Positions 41,205 through 51,958 of a stretch of DNA of 64,000 bases are shown here, one piece after another. Origin of the DNA: Ahaetulla prasina (taxonomy: Eukaryota > Chordata > Lepidosauria > Squamata > Colubridae). Position numbers and translations under genes: made by a program. A model generated the notes under the pieces. That model was not told the DNA's origin. It was given only the letters and a program-made list of their open reading frames with translations, and made no database searches. Where the stretch lies: positions 5,525,935 to 5,589,934 of the forward strand of contig NC_080541.1 in NCBI RefSeq assembly GCF_028640845.1. Direction: 5' to 3'. Numbering within the stretch: the first letter of the stretch is position 1; each line of letters starts with the position of its first letter.

Positions 41205-41500
41205 ATTGTTTCTTGTTTTGCCTTCTAATGCTTTGGAAAACACGTTGACCCCCCCCCCCTCTTCTCTGTGGCAGCCCCTCAGATATTAGAAGACTGCTAT
41301 CCTGTCTCCCCTAGTCCTTCTTTTTATTAAACTAGACCTACCCAGTTCCTGCAACCGTTCTTCATATGTTTTAGCCTCCAGTCCCCTAATCATCTTTGTT
41401 GCTCTTCTCTGCACTCTTTCTAGCGTCTCAACATCTTTTTAATAGTGTGGTGACCAAAACTGGATGCAGTACTCTAGGTGTGGCCTTACTAAGGTATTAT
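41205..41500 (-). mobile_element. CR1 LINE fragment (second copy)
   Basis: Repeats the same CR1 region ('atcatctttgttgctcttct', 'aaaactggatgcagtactct'). Two overlapping CR1 segments in tandem imply insertion or duplication. Confidence 0.8.
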
Positions 41501-41999
41501 GGTATTATTCTTTTCCTTCTCCTCCTTCTCTTCCACCTTCCCTTCTTCTCCTCCATCACCCCCTTCCTCCTCTTCCTCTCCCACACATTTAAATATCTGG
41601 TTTCATTTTTCTTCAGGCCTCCCACAGTATAGAACTCCTTATGCATCATTAATGACAAGTATTTATTATACTACAGTAAAGTTCTTAAAGTATCACAAAA
41701 ATAAAATATAACCAGAAACATTTGGAGCCGACCATTTGGGTCTTTAGAGCCATTAAACACACTTTACTTTATTGTTCACACTATAGAATTAGCTTCCTTC
41801 TTTCCCTCCTGTAATTACAGTGGGGATGGGGGGAAAAAATGTGGAAGGAGACCTATAAATGAAAATTATATTAACGTTGAGTGTACAGCTGCATGGATCT
41901 CTGATTTAGGTCTTCGCTTCCTGGAAATAAAGGAGAACTAAGATAACCATGGAAACTTCATGGGTATCCAAAATGGCGCAACAGAACCCATTGCAGTTG
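41501..41999. other. No gene recognised; pyrimidine-rich start
   Basis: A CTTCTCCTC-rich stretch at 41,510-41,580, then apparently single-copy sequence. Confidence 0.45.
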
Positions 42000-43221
42000 C
42001 ATAGCAGAATAACAGATTTGGAAGGGACCTTGGAGGTCATCTAGTCCAACCCCTACTGAAGCAGAAGACCCTATATGACTCCAGTCTTTCCTTGAAAACC
42101 TCCAGTGATGAAGCACTCACAAGTTCTAGTGGCAAGCTGTTCCACTGGTTAATTGTCCTCACTGTTAGGAAGTTTCTCCTTAATTCCAGGTTGCTTCTCT
42201 CCTTGATTAGTTTCCATCCATTATTTCTTGTTTTGCCTTCTGGTGCTTTGGAGAATAGCTTGACTCCCTCTTCTTTGTGGCAGCCCCTCAAATATTGGAA
42301 CACTGCTATCATGTCATCCCTAGTCCTTCTCTTTGTTGGACTAGAGCAGTGGTTCTCAACCTTTATAGTGCTGCAACCCCTTTAATATAATTCCCCACGA
42401 TGTGGTGACCCCAACCGTAAAATTAATTTTTTTTAGGCAGCGATCTCAGCGTGCCTCAGCAGCCGCGGAAGGGGGAAAAAAGCGGCAAACTGTTTTTTTG
42501 AATCTATCGCGCCTGAAGCCGTATTGGCTAGCGATCTGAACTGCTTGCGATTGCCTTGAGGACGGAGGCATTAAAGTGGAGACTCCTCCCCTATTAAGTT
42601 TATCGCGCCTGAAGCCAGATTAGGCTAGCGATTGGGAGTGATTGCAGCTGGCTTGAGAGGGAGACATCAGAGCAAAGATTTCTCTCTTTTTTAATTCATG
42701 GCGCCTGAAGCCAGATTAGGCTAGCGATTGGGAGTGATTGCAGCTGGCTTGTGGAGTCAACCATTGGAGCGCGATTCTTCGACTCGCAAGTATACTTCCC
42801 GTATTTCCAATGGTCTTAGGCGACCCCTGGCAAATCGTCATTCGACCCCCAACGGGGTCCAGACCCACAGGTTGAGAACCGCTGGACTAGACTAACTGGC
42901 TCCCTCAATCCTTCATCATATAGTTTTTAGCCTTCAGTCCCCTATAAATAGAATAACAGAATAACTAGAAGACCTGGACTAGGTTTTCTAGTCCAGGCCC
43001 TGCTCAAGCAGGAAACCCCTGTAACCTTTCAGACAAATGGTTGTCTGATGTCTTCTTAAAAAATCTCAAGTGATGGAGCACCCACAACTTCTGAAGGCAA
43101 GTTGTTCCACTGATTGTTTTCACTGTTAGGAAATTTCTCCTTAATTCCAGGTTGTTTCTCTCCTTGGATAGTTTCCATCCATTGCTTCTTGTCCTGCATT
43201 CAGGTTCTTTGGCAAACAGCA
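42000..43221 (-). pseudogene. CR1 LINE 3' ends split by a hAT
   Basis: The minus frame 42,037-42,312 encodes [40 protein letters not shown] and [20 protein letters not shown], one of the cleanest CR1 ends here. The element continues beyond the hAT at 42,893. A second CR1 terminus (42,960-43,220) follows. Confidence 0.85.
42347..42884. mobile_element. hAT element ('CAGTGGTTCTCAACCT' family), 538 bp
   Basis: Termini CAGTGGTTCTCAACCTTTAT and 'caggttgagaaccgctg' are inverted. Flanked by GACTAGAG and GACTAGAC (42,339-42,346 and 42,885-42,892; 7/8). Internally 'gcgcctgaagccagattagg' repeats. No transposase ORF seen, so non-autonomous. Second copy at 53,098. Confidence 0.9.
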
Positions 43222-43775
43222 TAAATCTTCAATCAATGAATGCTCCAACACTGGAAGTTTTTAAGAAGATGTTGGATAGCCATTTGTCTGAAATGGTGTA
43301 GGGCCGTGATGGCGAACCTATGGCATGTGTGCCATAGGTGGCACGCGGAGCCATATCTGTGGGCACGCAAGTGTTGCCCTAGCTTAGCTCCAGCATGCAT
43401 GCGCGCACCAGCCAGCTGAGTTTCAGGCCTTCCAGGCTCATTTCTGGCCTCTGGAGGATGTTTTCGCCCTCCCCAGGCTCCAAGAAAGTCTCTGGAGTTG
43501 GGAACGATGAAAAACAGGCCTACTGGGCCCATCAGTTAACTTTTTTGCCATCACGTGCCAAAAGCGGGGGCGGGGGGCGGGGGCACACACATGCGTGGGG
43601 GGGTGCAGGGGGCATTGAATTATGGGTGTGGGCATGCACGCACACTCCCCCTCCGCTCCTGGCACGCGTTGGGAAAAACGGTTAGTCATCACTGGTGTAG
43701 GGTTTCCTGCCTAAGGAGGGGGTTGGACTAGAAGACCTCCAAGGTCCCTTCCAATTCTGTTATTCTATTTCTATT
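43222..43775 (+). mobile_element. CR1 LINE 3' end split by a hAT
   Basis: 'atgctccaacactggaagtt' to 'gaaatggtgtaggg' before the hAT, then 'gtgtagggtttcctgcctaa' and 'ccaaggtcccttccaattct' after it. Confidence 0.85.
43304..43694. mobile_element. hAT element of the 'GATGGCGAACC' family, 391 bp
   Basis: Starts CCGTGATGGCGAACC and ends GGTTAGTCATCACTG. Exact 8-bp GTGTAGGG on both sides (43,296-43,303 and 43,695-43,702). Confidence 0.95.
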
Positions 43776-43869
43776 CTATTTGTACAATATGTATAACATG
43801 ACAGTTAGAACAATGTTATACGTGTTCTACAGTTCTACGGTTCTATAGTTAGAACAATGTTATACATGT

Positions 43870-44157
<288 letters not shown>

Positions 44158-45059
44158 TGAAGCTTCCCCCAATATGTAATACGTAGATTCTGGAATTGTT
44201 ATATTTATCTTAACATGGCCGCCCACCTTTCGGGTACCTAAAAGTTCTATGTCTTCAGTCCAATACTTTTCATGTTTCACTCTTCTTCCCCCCTTTCAAT
44301 TTCCTATCTACAATTCTTCCATATTTTTATTTTTATTTTTGGAGGTTTGTTTCTTTTTCTCCAGAGACTCTTTTCCTCCATCTATATAATGAGCCTGTTC
44401 ATTCCTCTATTTCTATGCAAATTTTTAATTTCACTGAAACCGGCACTAACCCTTTCTCCTTTGTTCGTGACAGCTAAACTGCAAGCATTTTAAACGGTTT
44501 AATGCTTTGAGCTGTGGAAAGCCACATGAATGTGTTTATTATATACCTCCCATTCCGATTAATAGATCATAAAAAGTGGTTAAGTTTGAGTGGGTCATGA
44601 ACTCCACTTGGAAAAAGCAGATTATCCTTTGTAAATCAACCTTTTTCCATTATTCTTTTTTATATATATATGTATATATATAGCCTCAAAGTACAGGTGT
44701 CCGGAAAGAACATAAAGGATAGGAAAATAGAGGTTAAGGAAGACGGGATTCCTGCAATATTTACTGAGCTCTCTCTAATTAGAGATCAACACAGAAGCCG
44801 GTTCACCTCCTCGGTTTAATTTATGTTTTCAAAACTCTTCAATCAGCACAAGGGCCATTCTCATTACCCATTCCTGGAAAAGACAAAGAGACCCAAAATT
44901 TACCTTGTTAATCAAAGGAGTTGTCATGACTCCCTGTCACCTCAGTCAATTATTGTCCGTGTCAGCTGCTACAAAAAGATAAGTCGGCTGAAAGCAGGAA
45001 AAGCTGTGAGAGAGTCATTCTCACGGCACCTTTCATGTTTGGAATCTGCCAAAAACTGA
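44158..45059. other. Repeat-poor stretch; possible conserved non-coding element
   Basis: About 900 bp without a recognised repeat. The part at 44,840-45,059 has balanced composition and motif-like words such as TTAATCAAAGG and GTCATGACTCC. No coding signal. Conservation cannot be tested here. Confidence 0.35.
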
Positions 45060-46195
45060 TTTAGGGAGGAAGGGAAGGAGGAAAGGAAGGAAAGAAGGAA
45101 GAAGGGACAGAGAGACAGAGGAGAAAGATGGGAAAGAGGGGGGGAAAGATGAGAAGGAAGGGAGGGGAGAGAAAGATAGGAAGGAAGGAAGGAAGGAGGG
45201 AGGAAGGAGGAGGGAGGGAGGAGGAGAAAGATGGGAAAGAGGGGAAAGATGAGAAGGAAAGGAGGGGAGAGAAAGATAAGAAGGAAGGAGGGAAAGAGGG
45301 AGAGAGGGAGGAGAAAGATGGGAAAGATGGGGGAAAGATGAGAAGGAAAGGAGGGGAGAGAAAGATAAGAAGGAAGGAAGGAAGGAGGGAGGGAGGAGAA
45401 AGATGGGAAAGAGGGGGGAAAGATGAGAAGGAAAGGAGGGGAGAGAAGGATAAGGAAGGAGGGAGGGAGGAAAGGAAGAAGGGAGAGAAAGAGGGAGGGA
45501 GGAGAAAGATGAGAAAGAGAGGGGGGAAATGAAAAGGAAGGGAGGGGAGAGAAAGATAGGAAGGAGGGAGGGAGGGAGTAAGATGGGAAAGAGATGGGGA
45601 AAGACAAGAAGGAAGGGAGGGAAGAGAAAAATAAGAAGGAAGGGAGGGAGGGAAGGAAAGAAGGAAAAGAGGGAGGGAAGGAAGGAAGGAGGGAAAGAGG
45701 GAGAGAGGGAGGAGAAAGATGGGAAAGGGGGAAAGATGAGAAGGAAAGGAGGGGAGAGAAAGATAAGAAGGAAGGAAGGAGGGAGGGAGGGAGTGGAAAG
45801 ATGGGAAAGAGGGGGGAAAGATGAGCAGGAAAGGAGGTGAGAGAAGGATAAGGAAGGGAGGGAGGAGGAAAGGAAGAAGGAGGAAGGAGGGAGGAGAAAG
45901 ATGAGAAAGAGAGGAAATGAAAAGGAAGGAGGGAGAGAAAGATAGGAAGGAAGGAGGGAGGAGGGAAAAGTAAGATGGAAAGAGATGGGAAAGACAAGAA
46001 GGAAGGAGGAGGAGAGAAAATAAGATGGAAGGAGGAGGGAGGAAGGAAGGAAAAGAGGAAGGAAGGAAGGAAGGAAGGAAGGAAGGAAGGAAGGAAGGAG
46101 TGAAGGAAGGAGGGAGGGACAGAGGAGAAAGATGGGAAAGAGAGGGGGAAAGATGAGAAGGAAGGGAGGGGAGAGAAAGATAGGAAGGAAGGAAG
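45060..46195. repeat. 1.1-kb polypurine tract with diverged higher-order units
   Basis: GGAA/GGGA-based. Units beginning AGATGGGAAAGAGG and followed by AAAGATGAGAAGGAA recur many times at roughly 80-105 bp. The two long S/P/L frames on the minus strand (478 and 412 codons) are artefacts of this composition. Confidence 0.95.
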
Positions 46196-46601
46196 GCTGT
46201 TCCTAATGCACGCATGAGAAGAGCTGCCAGAAGGCAAGAGCAGCTCAAGCAGAGAGGACAACTCGGGAGTAGGGCCAAGAGATGATTGGCTCCTGCCATA
46301 AGGCTTAAAACAGATCAGCAATGGCATTTGGCCTTTGCCGGAAAACAACATTGTAGCTGCGTCTTCTGCTTCGTGTACCTCTTTGTTTTTGTGGCTTCTG
46401 GACATTTGCTAGGAAGGGCCTTTGGCAGTTTGCCTAATTGGACCAAGGTTTGTGAGATAACTGAGGAATTTGTGTTGGGACGCATTTGTTTTACTTTGAG
46501 TTGAACGACGCTTGGAATGAAGTAATTCCCAGCTGTTCGAATAAAGTTTGTTTTTCCATGGAGTGAGTTTATTACTACCTACTTGGGTCTGGGTCACAAC
46601 A
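46196..46601 (+). mobile_element. LTR family A, 5'-truncated copy
   Basis: Starts inside the LTR at 'tgttcctaatgcacgcatga', immediately after the polypurine tract, and ends GGGTCACAACA. AATAAAG is present. Confidence 0.8.
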
Positions 46602-46985
46602 CGCAGACACACACAGAGAGAGATACGCACACACTCCTATCTGAGGACGGACAGCAATGTTTGCACAGCTTAGGCCCTTAGGTGGTACACAATACTAACT
46701 CTAAGTTTCTACGCCTTTATTTCATACAACAAACTCAACCATCTGCCATCTTTATCTGACCCCCAAGTATTGTTCTCCAAGTTTCTCCTCCAGGCTGTTT
46801 TTCTCACACCACACCACATGGTGAAATCTCACGCGCTTGAGCTGTTGTTCACATCTCTATTTCTCTCCAAACTTGTTTTGCTACACGCACACATACACAC
46901 CACCAAATTGGATGAGTAAAAATAAAACTTTCCAGAACAATGCTGACCACCCCATACGTCAAGGGAAGAGAATCTTAATTAATCT
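46602..46985. other. No gene recognised
   Basis: CA/GA-rich for the first 40 bp, then single-copy in appearance. Confidence 0.45.
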
Positions 46986-47054
46986 GGCTAGAGCCTGGAA
47001 GGGACCTTTGAGGTCTTCTAGTCTAACCCGAGGCTCAAACAGCAATCCCTATAC

Positions 47055-47935
47055 CAGGGGTGTCAAACTCGATTTCATTGAGGGCCACATTAGGGTTGTG
47101 TTTGACCTTGGGGGGGGGGTGTTGTGACCCAGGCCCAAGTAGGTAGTAGGAAACTTAGTTCGTGAAAAAACAAACTTTATTCGAACAGCTGAGAATTACT
47201 TCATTCCCAGCATAGTTCAACTAAATTAAAGCAAATTCCTCCCAATACAAATTCCTCAGCCTTATCACCAACCTTGATCCAATTAGGCAAACTGCCAAAG
47301 GCCTTTCTTGGCAAAAGTTCAGAAGACACCGATACAAAAATAAATACAACAAGACGAAGCTATCAATGTTGTTTTCCGGCAAAAAGCCCAAACGCCATTG
47401 CTGGTCTTTTAAGCCTTATGGGAGGGGCCAATCATCCCTTGGCCCTACTCCCGAGTCGTCCACTTTTCTTGAGCTGCTCTTGCCTTCTGGCAGCTCTTCT
47501 CATGCATGCATTAGGAACAGGCTCCTCCCTCTGCCTCACTACTATCAGGCTCTGGAGGCTCTGGAGTCCGCACCTCACTCCCCGATGGCCCTGCCCTCAC
47601 CTCAGCCTCATCGCTGTCCGACTCCGTTGCCAGTTCCTCAGGCTGCTAGCGGACCACAATAGAGGTGGGTGGGGAGGGGAGCATAAGGGCCATGCCCAGG
47701 GTGGATGTGGCCAGCTTGATGTCACTCATGTCAGGGGGTCCCTGTGGCCCAAGTGCTCTACCAGTGAAAATGGGCTCCCATGCTCTGTTTTTGGCTGTGA
47801 CGGCCTCCTGCAACATATTTGTTGGCAGGGGCACTGTGAGCCAGACCTTCACTGTTTCCAGGGTGGCCCAGCGGGGCAGATCTAACCACCCGGTGGGCGG
47901 GATCTGACCCGCAGGCCTTGAGTTTAACATCCCTG
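47055..47935. mobile_element. hAT element ('CAGGGGTGTCAAACTC' family) holding an LTR
   Basis: Starts CAGGGGTGTCAAACTCGATT and ends GAGTTTAACATCCCTG. Flanked by CCCTATAC and CCCTTCAC (6/8). LTR A is inserted at 47,120-47,661. Confidence 0.75.
47120..47661 (-). mobile_element. Solo LTR, family A (full length)
   Basis: On the plus strand it runs from TGTTGTGACCCAGG to GGACCACAATA. It contains the reverse of AATAAAG (CTTTATTCG). Confidence 0.8.
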
Positions 47936-48017
47936 CCCTTCACCATTTCAGGCAGTCTCTTCTTAAAAGCCTCCAATGATGAAGCACCCACCACATCTGG
48001 AGGCAAGTTGTTCCACT

Positions 48018-48500
48018 AGCAGAAAAAATAATTGCTACCAACCTGCCTTCCATGGAGGACCTGTATACTGCACAAATCAAGAAGAGGGCCGTGAAAATAT
48101 TTACAGACCCCTCGCATCCAGGACATAAACTGTTTCAACTACTACCCTCAAAACGATGCTATAGAGCACTGCACACCAGAACAACTAGACACAAGAACAG
48201 TTTTTTCCCCGAAGGCCATCGCTCTGCTAAACAAATAATTCCCTCAATACTGTCAAACTATTTACTGAATCTGCACTACTATTAATCTTCTCATTGTTCC
48301 CATCACCAATCTCTTTCCACTTATGACTGTATGACTATAACTTGTTGCTGGCAATCCTTATGATTTATATTGATATACTGATCAATTGTGTTGTAAATGT
48401 TGTACCTTGATGAACGTATCTTTTCTTTTATGTACACTGAGAGCATCTGCACCAAAACAAATTCCTTGTGTGTCCAATCACACTTGGCCAATAAAAAATT
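48018..48500 (+). mobile_element. Family S LINE 3' end
   Basis: Encodes ATNLPSMEDLYTAQIKKRAV and LFQLLPSKRCYRALHTRTTR, then a 3' UTR with 'tccaatcacacttggccaat' and a pentamer tail. Confidence 0.85.
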
Positions 48501-48690
48501 CTATTCTATTCCATTCCATTCCATTCCATTCCGTTTCTTTTATGTACACTGAGAGCAGATGCACCAAGACAAATTCCTTGTGTGTCCAATCACCCTTGGC
48601 CAATAAAAAATTCTATTCTATTCTATTCTATTCTATTCTATTCTATTCTATTCTATTCTATTCTATTCTATTCTATTCTATTCTATTCTA
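48500..48690 (+). repeat. Tandem duplicate of family S LINE terminus with pentamer arrays
   Basis: A pentamer array (TTCTA/CATTC) to about 48,533, then a second copy of the terminal 75 bp ('tccaatcacccttggccaat'), then a perfect (TTCTA)n at 48,611-48,689. Confidence 0.9.
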
Positions 48691-48800
48691 ATTGTACTCA
48701 CCGATAAGAAGTTTCTCCTCAATTCCAGGTTGCTTCTGTCTTTGATTAGTTTCCCTCCATTGTTTCTTGGCTTGCCTTCTCTGGTGCTTTGGAGAAGTCT
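48691..48800 (-). mobile_element. CR1 LINE fragment
   Basis: 'agaagtttctcctcaattcc' to 'cttctctggtgctttggaga'. Confidence 0.8.
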
Positions 48801-48895
48801 TGATTCAATAGATGCAGATTTTGATCGAGGTTTACTTGAGACCAGTGTACAAAGCTGTGGAAACTCTGCACCCACCAGGTTTCAGGAACAAAGAG

Positions 48896-49098
48896 TGCAG
48901 GTAGCCCTCGACTTGCAATCACAACTGAGCTCAGCATTTCTGTTGCTAAGCAAGGCAGTTTTCAAGTGAGTTCTGTCCTATTTGTTTTTTTAAAAAAACA
49001 AAGCGTTTAAACCAATCGCTGCAGCTGTTAAGTGAATCATGTGGTCATTAAGCACATCTGGCTTTCCCCATTGGCTGGGAATGTTACCAATGGTGATT
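48896..49098. mobile_element. MITE-like repeat ('AGCCCTCGACTTGCAATC' family)
   Basis: Starts 'gcaggtagccctcgacttgc', with 'gctgttaagtgaatcatgtg' and 'ggctttccccattggctggg' inside. Same family as 37,610. Confidence 0.6.
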
Positions 49099-49099
49099 A

Positions 49100-49147
49100 T
49101 ATAGCAGAATAACAGAGTCGGAAGGAACCTTGGAGGTCTTCTAGTCC
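49100..49147 (-). mobile_element. CR1 LINE 3' terminus
   Basis: 'agagtcggaaggaaccttgg'. Confidence 0.8.
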
Positions 49148-49213
49148 AGGGGTCTCCAACCTCTGGGAGTTGAAGTCCATAAGTCTTAAAGTTGCCAAGG
49201 TTGGAGACCTCTG
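49148..49213. mobile_element. Palindromic hAT MITE, deleted centre
   Basis: CAGGGGTCTCCAAC to 'ttggagacctctg' with little in between. Confidence 0.75.
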
Positions 49214-49297
49214 TTGTTGTGCCTCGTCCTCCTCAGCTGGGCCCCTCCCGTCTTCTCCCGGGCCTGTTATCAGACTCCGAGTCTGATAATGAAGATG

Positions 49298-49562
49298 AAT
49301 GGGGCCGGGATAGCTCAGGCAATAGAGAAGCCTGTTATTAGAACACAAAGCCTGCAATTACTGCAGGTTCGAGCCCGGCCCAAGGTTGACTCAGCCTTCC
49401 ACCCTTTATAAGGTAGGTAAAATGAGGACCCAGATTGTTGGGGGGGCAATAAGTTGACTTTGTAAAAAAATATACAAATAGAATGAGACTATTGCCTTAT
49501 ATATTGTAAGCCGCCCTGAGTCTTCGGAGAAGGGCGGGGTATAAATGTAAACAAAAAAAAAA
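49298..49562 (+). mobile_element. tRNA-derived SINE (CORE/MIR-like)
   Basis: Head GCCGGGATAGCTCAGG with an A box, B box GGTTCGAGCCC, then 'caaggttgactcagccttcc' and L2-type tail 'gccgccctgagtcttcggag'. The clearest pol III promoter in the window. Confidence 0.9.
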
Positions 49563-49582
49563 AAAGAATGACCTGTTTTTTT

Positions 49583-49855
49583 TTTATTATTTTATTTGAA
49601 TTTATATCCCGCCCTTCTCCGAAGACTCAGGGCAGCTTACACTGTGTTAAGCAATAGTCTTCATCCATTTGTATATTTGACATATAGAAAGTCAACTTTT
49701 ATTGCCCCCAACAATCTGGGTCCTCATTTCACCTACCTTATAAAGGATGGAAGGCTGAGTCAACCTTGGGCCTGCTGGGACTTGAACTTGCAGTAATTGC
49801 AAGCAGCTATGTTAATAACAGACAGACTTAGTCTGCTGAGCCACCAGAGGCCCTG
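49583..49855 (-). mobile_element. tRNA-derived SINE, inverted partner
   Basis: 'cccgcccttctccgaagact' to 'ctgctgagccaccagaggcc'. With the preceding SINE it forms an inverted repeat with arms of about 250 bp. Confidence 0.9.
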
Positions 49856-50372
49856 TCATGCCTCCAGCCCCCGGCCCTGGCCCCATGCCCAGAGATGATG
49901 TCAGGAGCAAACAGATACGGCCAATACAGCTCACTCCTACAGTGTGTGTTCCTTCGAAGCAGCCATCAGAGCAGGAAGTCAGCCAAGTGGTGCAATTACC
50001 TGGACCTGTTCCCTCTGACCCCTCCCTTTCCCAGATGCCGACAGTAGAGACAGCTGAAGACAAGTCAGAGTGGAAGGATCCTCGCTTCCGGAGATCTGAG
50101 AGGTGACACCAGCAGAAGGAAGGGAGGGGCAGGCCTGGATAAATGCTGAGTCATGGAGCCACACCCCACAGCCTATATAAAGGACCTGCTTTTGGCATTC
50201 CAACCTTGAGTCAAGCAAAGTCTCATCTAGTTTGCTGCTTTCGCTGAAGTCACAACTGGGACTCCTGCCTGCCCTGATAAAACTCGAAGGAATTTGGCGA
50301 GCTGCAGAGGCTTCGTTGCCACGTTTGATACGGACTTCCTAGACTCGGTCGTTGGAGGGGGAGGGGGACACG

Positions 50373-50575
50373 ACACCTGTTCTAGTCCAACCCCATCCAC
50401 CCCTGCTCAAGCAGAAGACCCTACACCATTTCTGACTGGGAAACATAATGGGACTAACATATTTGTGCCAGAAGGATGGCTTATTTTTCTCACTCTTTAA
50501 CAGATCAACAGAGTTGGAAGGGACCTTGTAGGTCATCTAGTCCAACCCCTGCCCAAGCAGGAGTCCCTACACCAT
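50373..50575 (-). mobile_element. CR1 LINE 3' termini
   Basis: Two short CR1 ends ('gcagaagaccctacaccatt' and 'agttggaagggaccttgtag'). Confidence 0.7.
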
Positions 50576-50905
50576 TTCTTTTTTTATATATAAAAAAGTT
50601 TTATTTTTACATTCATAAGCAACAACTCATCCAATGTACAGTCATACACAATTAGTCGGGCTTGCCCATTCACCACCCCCTCCTTTTAAATCTCTTCCTT
50701 CTTCTACCTTCTTCTACTTTCCAGACCTTCCTCCCCTTCTCTTATCTACATCCTCTCCTCCCTCCACCCTATACCTTCCTTCTCCCTCTTCCACCCCTCT
50801 TCCTTCCTCTTCTCCCTCTTCTCCCCCTCTTCTCCTCTTTAATGTAAGGTCGGGTCTGCCCAGCTACCATTTTAGAATGGTGGGGAGAGAGAAAAGAGGA
50901 GAGAG
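50576..50905 (-). mobile_element. Probable L1 3' UTR
   Basis: The plus strand starts with a T-rich tail, then 'acattcataagcaacaactc', then a pyrimidine-rich block. 'gtctgcccagctaccatttt' matches the end of the 1.8-kb copy ('ggcagtcgagcatcc' side). Confidence 0.55.
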
Positions 50906-51050
50906 TAGGAGGTAGACCCTACACCATTTCTGACAGATGGCAGTCCAGTCTCTTCTTGAAAGCCTCCAGTGATGAAGCTCCCACCACTTCCGAAGGCAAC
51001 TTTTGTTCCATTGGTTGATTGTTATCATAGTCAGGAAATTCCTCCTTATT
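50906..51050 (-). mobile_element. CR1 LINE 3' fragment
   Basis: 'ccctacaccatttctgacag' to 'gtcaggaaattcctccttat', directly continuing the CR1 broken at about 50,575. Confidence 0.8.
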
Positions 51051-51123
51051 TCCTCCCTCCCTCCCTCCCTCTCTTCATTCCTTCCCATACCCTCCCTCCC
51101 TTCCCCTATCTCCCTTCCTTTCT
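51051..51123. repeat. (TCCC)n tract
   Basis: CCCT/CCTT tetramers. Confidence 0.9.
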
Positions 51124-51125
51124 TC

Positions 51126-51350
51126 CAGTGGTGGTAATTCAGCTGGTTCTACCTGGTTCGGACCAACCAGTAGGTGCAACTGCGGGATTGCCCCGCCCAC
51201 CCATGCTGATGTCATGATTTCCCATTTTTCCACATTTTTGAGGCTCCGCACATGCACAGAAGGACTTGCGCAGGTGAACAGAGCGAGTTTGTGTGCTCGC
51301 GTGCACACATTTGTGAACTAGTAGGGAAGTTAAGTGAATACTACCCACCC
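51126..51350. mobile_element. hAT-type element
   Basis: The left end is CAGTGGTGGTAATTCAGCTG; the right end near 51,335-51,350 reads 'aagtgaatactaccc'. Internal GCACATGCACAGAAGG matches the elements flanking LTR A at 25,941 and 53,890. Confidence 0.65.
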
Positions 51351-51351
51351 A

Positions 51352-51905
51352 CCCACCCTCCCTCCCTCCCTTCCTTCCCTCCCTTATCCTCCCTTCCTTC
51401 TTCCCCTATTCTCCTTCCTTCATTCCTTCCTCCCTACCTCTTTCCTTCCCTCTCTCCCTCCATTCCTTCCTTCCCATTTCCTTCATTCCCATATACTTCC
51501 CCTTATCCTTTCTTCCTCCTTCCTTCCCTTATCTTCCTTCCTTTCTCCCCCATCCTTCCTTCCCTTATCCTTCCTTTCTTCCTCTTTCCTTTCTTCCTCC
51601 TTCCCCTATCCACCTCCTCCCTCCTCCATTCCTTCTTTCCGTATCATTCTTTCCTTCCCATATCCTTCCTTCATTTCCATATCCTTCCTCCTTCCTCCCT
51701 CCCTCCTCCTTCCTCCTCCCTCCTCCCTCCCTCCTTCCTTCCCATATCCTTCCTTCCTTCCTCCTTCCTCTCTCCTCCCTCCCTCCCTTCATTCCCTCCC
51801 CTATCGTTCCCTCCATTTTCATATCCTCCTTCCTTCCCCTATCTACCTTCCTTCCTTCCTTCCTTCCTTCCTTCCTTCCTTCCTTCCCTCCCTTCCTTGT
51901 CATCT
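51352..51905. repeat. 550-bp polypyrimidine (TTCC)n tract
   Basis: CCCTCCTTCC variants with few purines, ending in perfect TTCC at about 51,845-51,890. Confidence 0.95.
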
Positions 51906-51914
51906 TTTCAGGTG

Positions 51915-51958
51915 AGAAACTCAGTATCTCTAACCGCTGAGCCATCGCGCCCCCTCCT
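51915..51958 (-). mobile_element. SINE head fragment
   Basis: 'ctaaccgctgagccatcgcg' is the reverse of a tRNA-derived SINE head. Confidence 0.5.

Larger units (their letters stand above)
46986..48016 (-). mobile_element. CR1 LINE 3' end, host of nested insertions
   Basis: CR1 sequence at 46,986-47,054 ('gaagggacctttgaggtctt') resumes at 47,936 ('ttcaccatttcaggcagtct') after a hAT that itself holds an LTR. Confidence 0.75.
49215..50372 (+). mobile_element. LTR family B, split by two SINEs
   Basis: Starts TGTTGTGCCTCG and ends GGGACACGACA. TATATAAAG at 50,174-50,182. The LTR body (49,856 onward) matches 18,830-19,271, but the first 80 bp are separated from it by a plus and a minus SINE. Confidence 0.7.

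Noticed and set aside
44969..46405. Two very long open frames (478 and 412 codons) on the minus strand
   Set aside because: Both consist of S/P/L/F strings produced by a polypurine/polypyrimidine tract that lacks stop-forming bases. No domain, and all three frames look alike.
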